64,000 nucleotides of DNA from Peribacillus frigoritolerans (GTDB lineage: Bacteria > Bacillota > Bacilli > Bacillales > DSM-1321). Under the pieces are notes generated by a model. That model saw nothing but the letters and a program-made list of their open reading frames with translations, made no database searches and was not told the DNA's origin. Made by a program: the position numbers and the translations under genes. The stretch spans positions 1 through 64,000 of the forward strand of contig NZ_JAUUTW010000014.1 in assembly GCF_030676415.1 (NCBI RefSeq). The letters are read 5' to 3'. Shown piece by piece: positions 62,458 through 64,000 of this stretch (position 1 is the first letter of the stretch; each line of letters starts with the position of its first letter).

Positions 62458-63460
62458 TCTTCTCCCCTCGTGATTCCAAATTTAAAAACCTCAATGCATT
62501 TCTCCCTAGAAGATTCGCTTTCACTTCATCAGATAGATTTAGAGTGTCATCAATTACTTGACCTGGAGGATTTTCTCTCAATAAAAATGGATAGTCGGAA
62601 CCCATCAGCACTTTTTTATATCCAAAACGGTCAATCAGATACTGAATATTCCGGGTATCATAGTTCAGTGAATCGAAATAAAACTTTTGTGCATAATGGC
62701 TTGGTGGCATTGATGTTTTTCTTAATTCAGGCCATACTTCCCATCCCTGATCGATCCGCGGTAAAATATATGGAAATGAGCCCCCGCCATGTGCAAAACA
62801 GATTTTCAGATCCGGGAACTTTTCCATGACGCCACTCCATAAAATGCTTGCTGCCGCCAATGCCGTTTCACTAGGCATCGCCACTGTATACATGAGGTTA
62901 TGCCGTTCCGTCCTGTCTTTTGCCATTGTCTCCCATGGGTGGATAAACAGTGAGACATTCCATTTTTCAGCCATTTGAAAGAATTCCAATAATGCAGGAG
63001 AATCCAGATTTTCTCCATTTACGTTAGTACCGATTTCGATTCCCGCCAGGCCAAGCTCAAATTTACAGCGTTCCATTTCCCCAATTGCCACTTTCAAATC
63101 CTGAAGCGGTACAGTACCGAGACCGATGAACCTGTCAGGATGCCTGTTCACCGTCTCAGCAATGAAATCATTCTGGAACTGGGACATGAATAGCGCCTGG
63201 TCAATTGGCGCCCAGTATGAAAATGTCACTGGCACCGGTGAGAGCACCTGCATATCGACTCCTTCCGCATCCATATCCTGAATGCGTTTCTCAGGGTCCC
63301 ATACCTGGTCAGTCACTTTCCTGAACAGCTTTCCGCTTACCATGATATCCGCCCCGCAAGAACATTTCTGCTCTAGCACCGGCCAGCGTCCCTGACCAAA
63401 TTTACCGGTTAAGTCTGGCAGGTCCAACGGAAGAATATGTGTATGAAAATCTATTCGCAT
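62441..63460 (-). CDS. nbaD: 2-amino-3-carboxymuconate-6-semialdehyde decarboxylase
   Basis: ACMSD of the amidohydrolase superfamily, about 339 residues, removing the carboxyl group of the ring-cleavage product. Zn ligands: HTH in MRIDFHTHIL, His in SLFIHPWETM, His in ICFAHGGGSFPY, and Asp in VLMGSDYPFLL. LSPVPVTFSYWA and the 340-residue size fit ACMSD. The ATG at 63460 matches homologues (an in-frame TTG is 6 bp upstream); it overlaps the dioxygenase end by 10 bp. Confidence 0.92.
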   Translation of the reverse strand: MRIDFHTHILPLDLPDLTGKFGQGRWPVLEQKCSCGADIMVSGKLFRKVTDQVWDPEKRIQDMDAEGVDMQVLSPVPVTFSYWAPIDQALFMSQFQNDFIAETVNRHPDRFIGLGTVPLQDLKVAIGEMERCKFELGLAGIEIGTNVNGENLDSPALLEFFQMAEKWNVSLFIHPWETMAKDRTERHNLMYTVAMPSETALAAASILWSGVMEKFPDLKICFAHGGGSFPYILPRIDQGWEVWPELRKTSMPPSHYAQKFYFDSLNYDTRNIQYLIDRFGYKKVLMGSDYPFLLRENPPGQVIDDTLNLSDEVKANLLGRNALRFLNLESRGEKNGKTD

Positions 63461-64000
63461 TTCCAAGGCTCAACGTTTTCCGACATGACATGACCGCATT
63501 CATGGCAAGTGCGAAGTTCCTCACTTCCATTGAAGGCTTCAATGGCTTCTTTCACCTGGACCTCAATATTGGTCAATTGGATCGTAACTTTGTGCATCTC
63601 ATGATTACAATTCCCGCAGAACCAAACAAAATCTTCAAGCTCATCTTTAGCACGCTTGCGCTCTATGACAATGCCGTAAGTATCGGATACACGATGAGGA
63701 GAATGAGGCACATCAGCTGGCAGCATAAACATTTCCCCCTCTTTTACCTCCACTACTTCACGCTCTCCGTTTTGATTGATGCATTCTACATAGCAGGAGC
63801 CTTTTATCTGATAAAACAACTCGTCAGAAGGGTCTACATGAAAATCACGCCGATAATTCGGACCACCCAGAAGCATGACAATGAATTCGGAATCTTCCCA
63901 AAGCACTTTGTTATTAACCGGCGGTTTCAATAAATTTTTATTATCTTCAATAACTTTAATTAGATTTAATGATCTAGCCTGTAATTCTGAAGATTGAGCA
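63451..64000 (-). CDS. nbaC: 3-hydroxyanthranilate 3,4-dioxygenase (5' end off the window)
   Basis: Cupin-type ring-cleavage dioxygenase. Iron ligands: His in RRDFHVDPSDELFYQIKG with the following Glu, and His in ADVPHSPHR; the C-terminal CGNCNHEMH and CHECGHVM form the rubredoxin-like second metal site of bacterial enzymes. The frame stays open from the apparent TTG at 63930 to the window edge, and the upstream NKNLLKPPV aligns with the conserved HLLKPPV of homologues. The true start therefore lies beyond 64000 and the gene is partial here. First visible gene of the operon. Confidence 0.92.
   Translation of the reverse strand, partial: AQSSELQARSLNLIKVIEDNKNLLKPPVNNKVLWEDSEFIVMLLGGPNYRRDFHVDPSDELFYQIKGSCYVECINQNGEREVVEVKEGEMFMLPADVPHSPHRVSDTYGIVIERKRAKDELEDFVWFCGNCNHEMHKVTIQLTNIEVQVKEAIEAFNGSEELRTCHECGHVMSENVEPWKCE

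Noticed and set aside
1-64000. tRNA, rRNA, prophage, insertion sequence with transposase, or replication origin
   Set aside because: None of the characteristic sequences or genes was seen on either strand.

Overview
This window looks like a chromosomal segment of an endospore-forming, low-GC Gram-positive bacterium of the family Bacillaceae. A Bacillus simplex/Peribacillus-type genome is my inference; the species cannot be read from the sequence. Support comes from four small acid-soluble spore protein genes (sspN, tlp, sspO, sspP), strong AGGAGG-type ribosome binding sites, intrinsic terminators after most operons, cre boxes, a TPP riboswitch, and a backbone (parC-parE-yneT, plsY, yneR/yneQ/yneP, tlp-sspN, yneN, acnA, sspO, sspP) in the order known from Bacillus subtilis.

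Layout. 1-2.2 kb: a 21-bp-period repeat array, an iolW-type dehydrogenase and a DUF1801 protein. 2.2-11.6 kb: a peptidoglycan amino-sugar recycling operon (murQ, murR, murP, mupG, nagZ, namZ) followed by a GlcNAc PTS gene. 11.8-25.3 kb: a sigma-54 regulon made of a branched-chain-type ABC importer, a PAS-AAA activator, and an acyl-CoA operon (CoA ligase, two acyl-CoA dehydrogenases, two-part MaoC dehydratase, FabG-like SDR). 25.3-29.8 kb: topoisomerase IV. 30-40.8 kb: the conserved backbone, interrupted at 31.7-32.9 kb by three broken genes (chemoreceptor fragment, yycC, padR). 40.9-48.6 kb: a TPP-riboswitch-controlled thiazole synthesis and HMP/thiamine transport operon. 48.7-55.3 kb: a second sigma-54 cluster resembling the aliA/aliB/badH/badI route from cyclohexanecarboxylate to pimeloyl-CoA. 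55.5-64 kb: a full 3-hydroxyanthranilate meta-cleavage operon ending with an aromatic acid transporter; its first gene runs off the right edge.

How the parts work together. The two catabolic modules on the left (ABC importer and acyl-CoA operon) each have a -24/-12 promoter, and a shared 29-bp element lies at exactly the same distance upstream of both. I read this as the binding site of the activator encoded between them. Both transcription units also carry a perfect cre box downstream of the promoter, implying CcpA repression. The right-hand cluster has its own activator, a perfect -24/-12 promoter and a different nested-dyad upstream element. Repeats of two kinds (21-bp-period arrays at three intergenic sites, and a roughly 140-bp element found twice inside duplicated terminators) are not explained by the genes.
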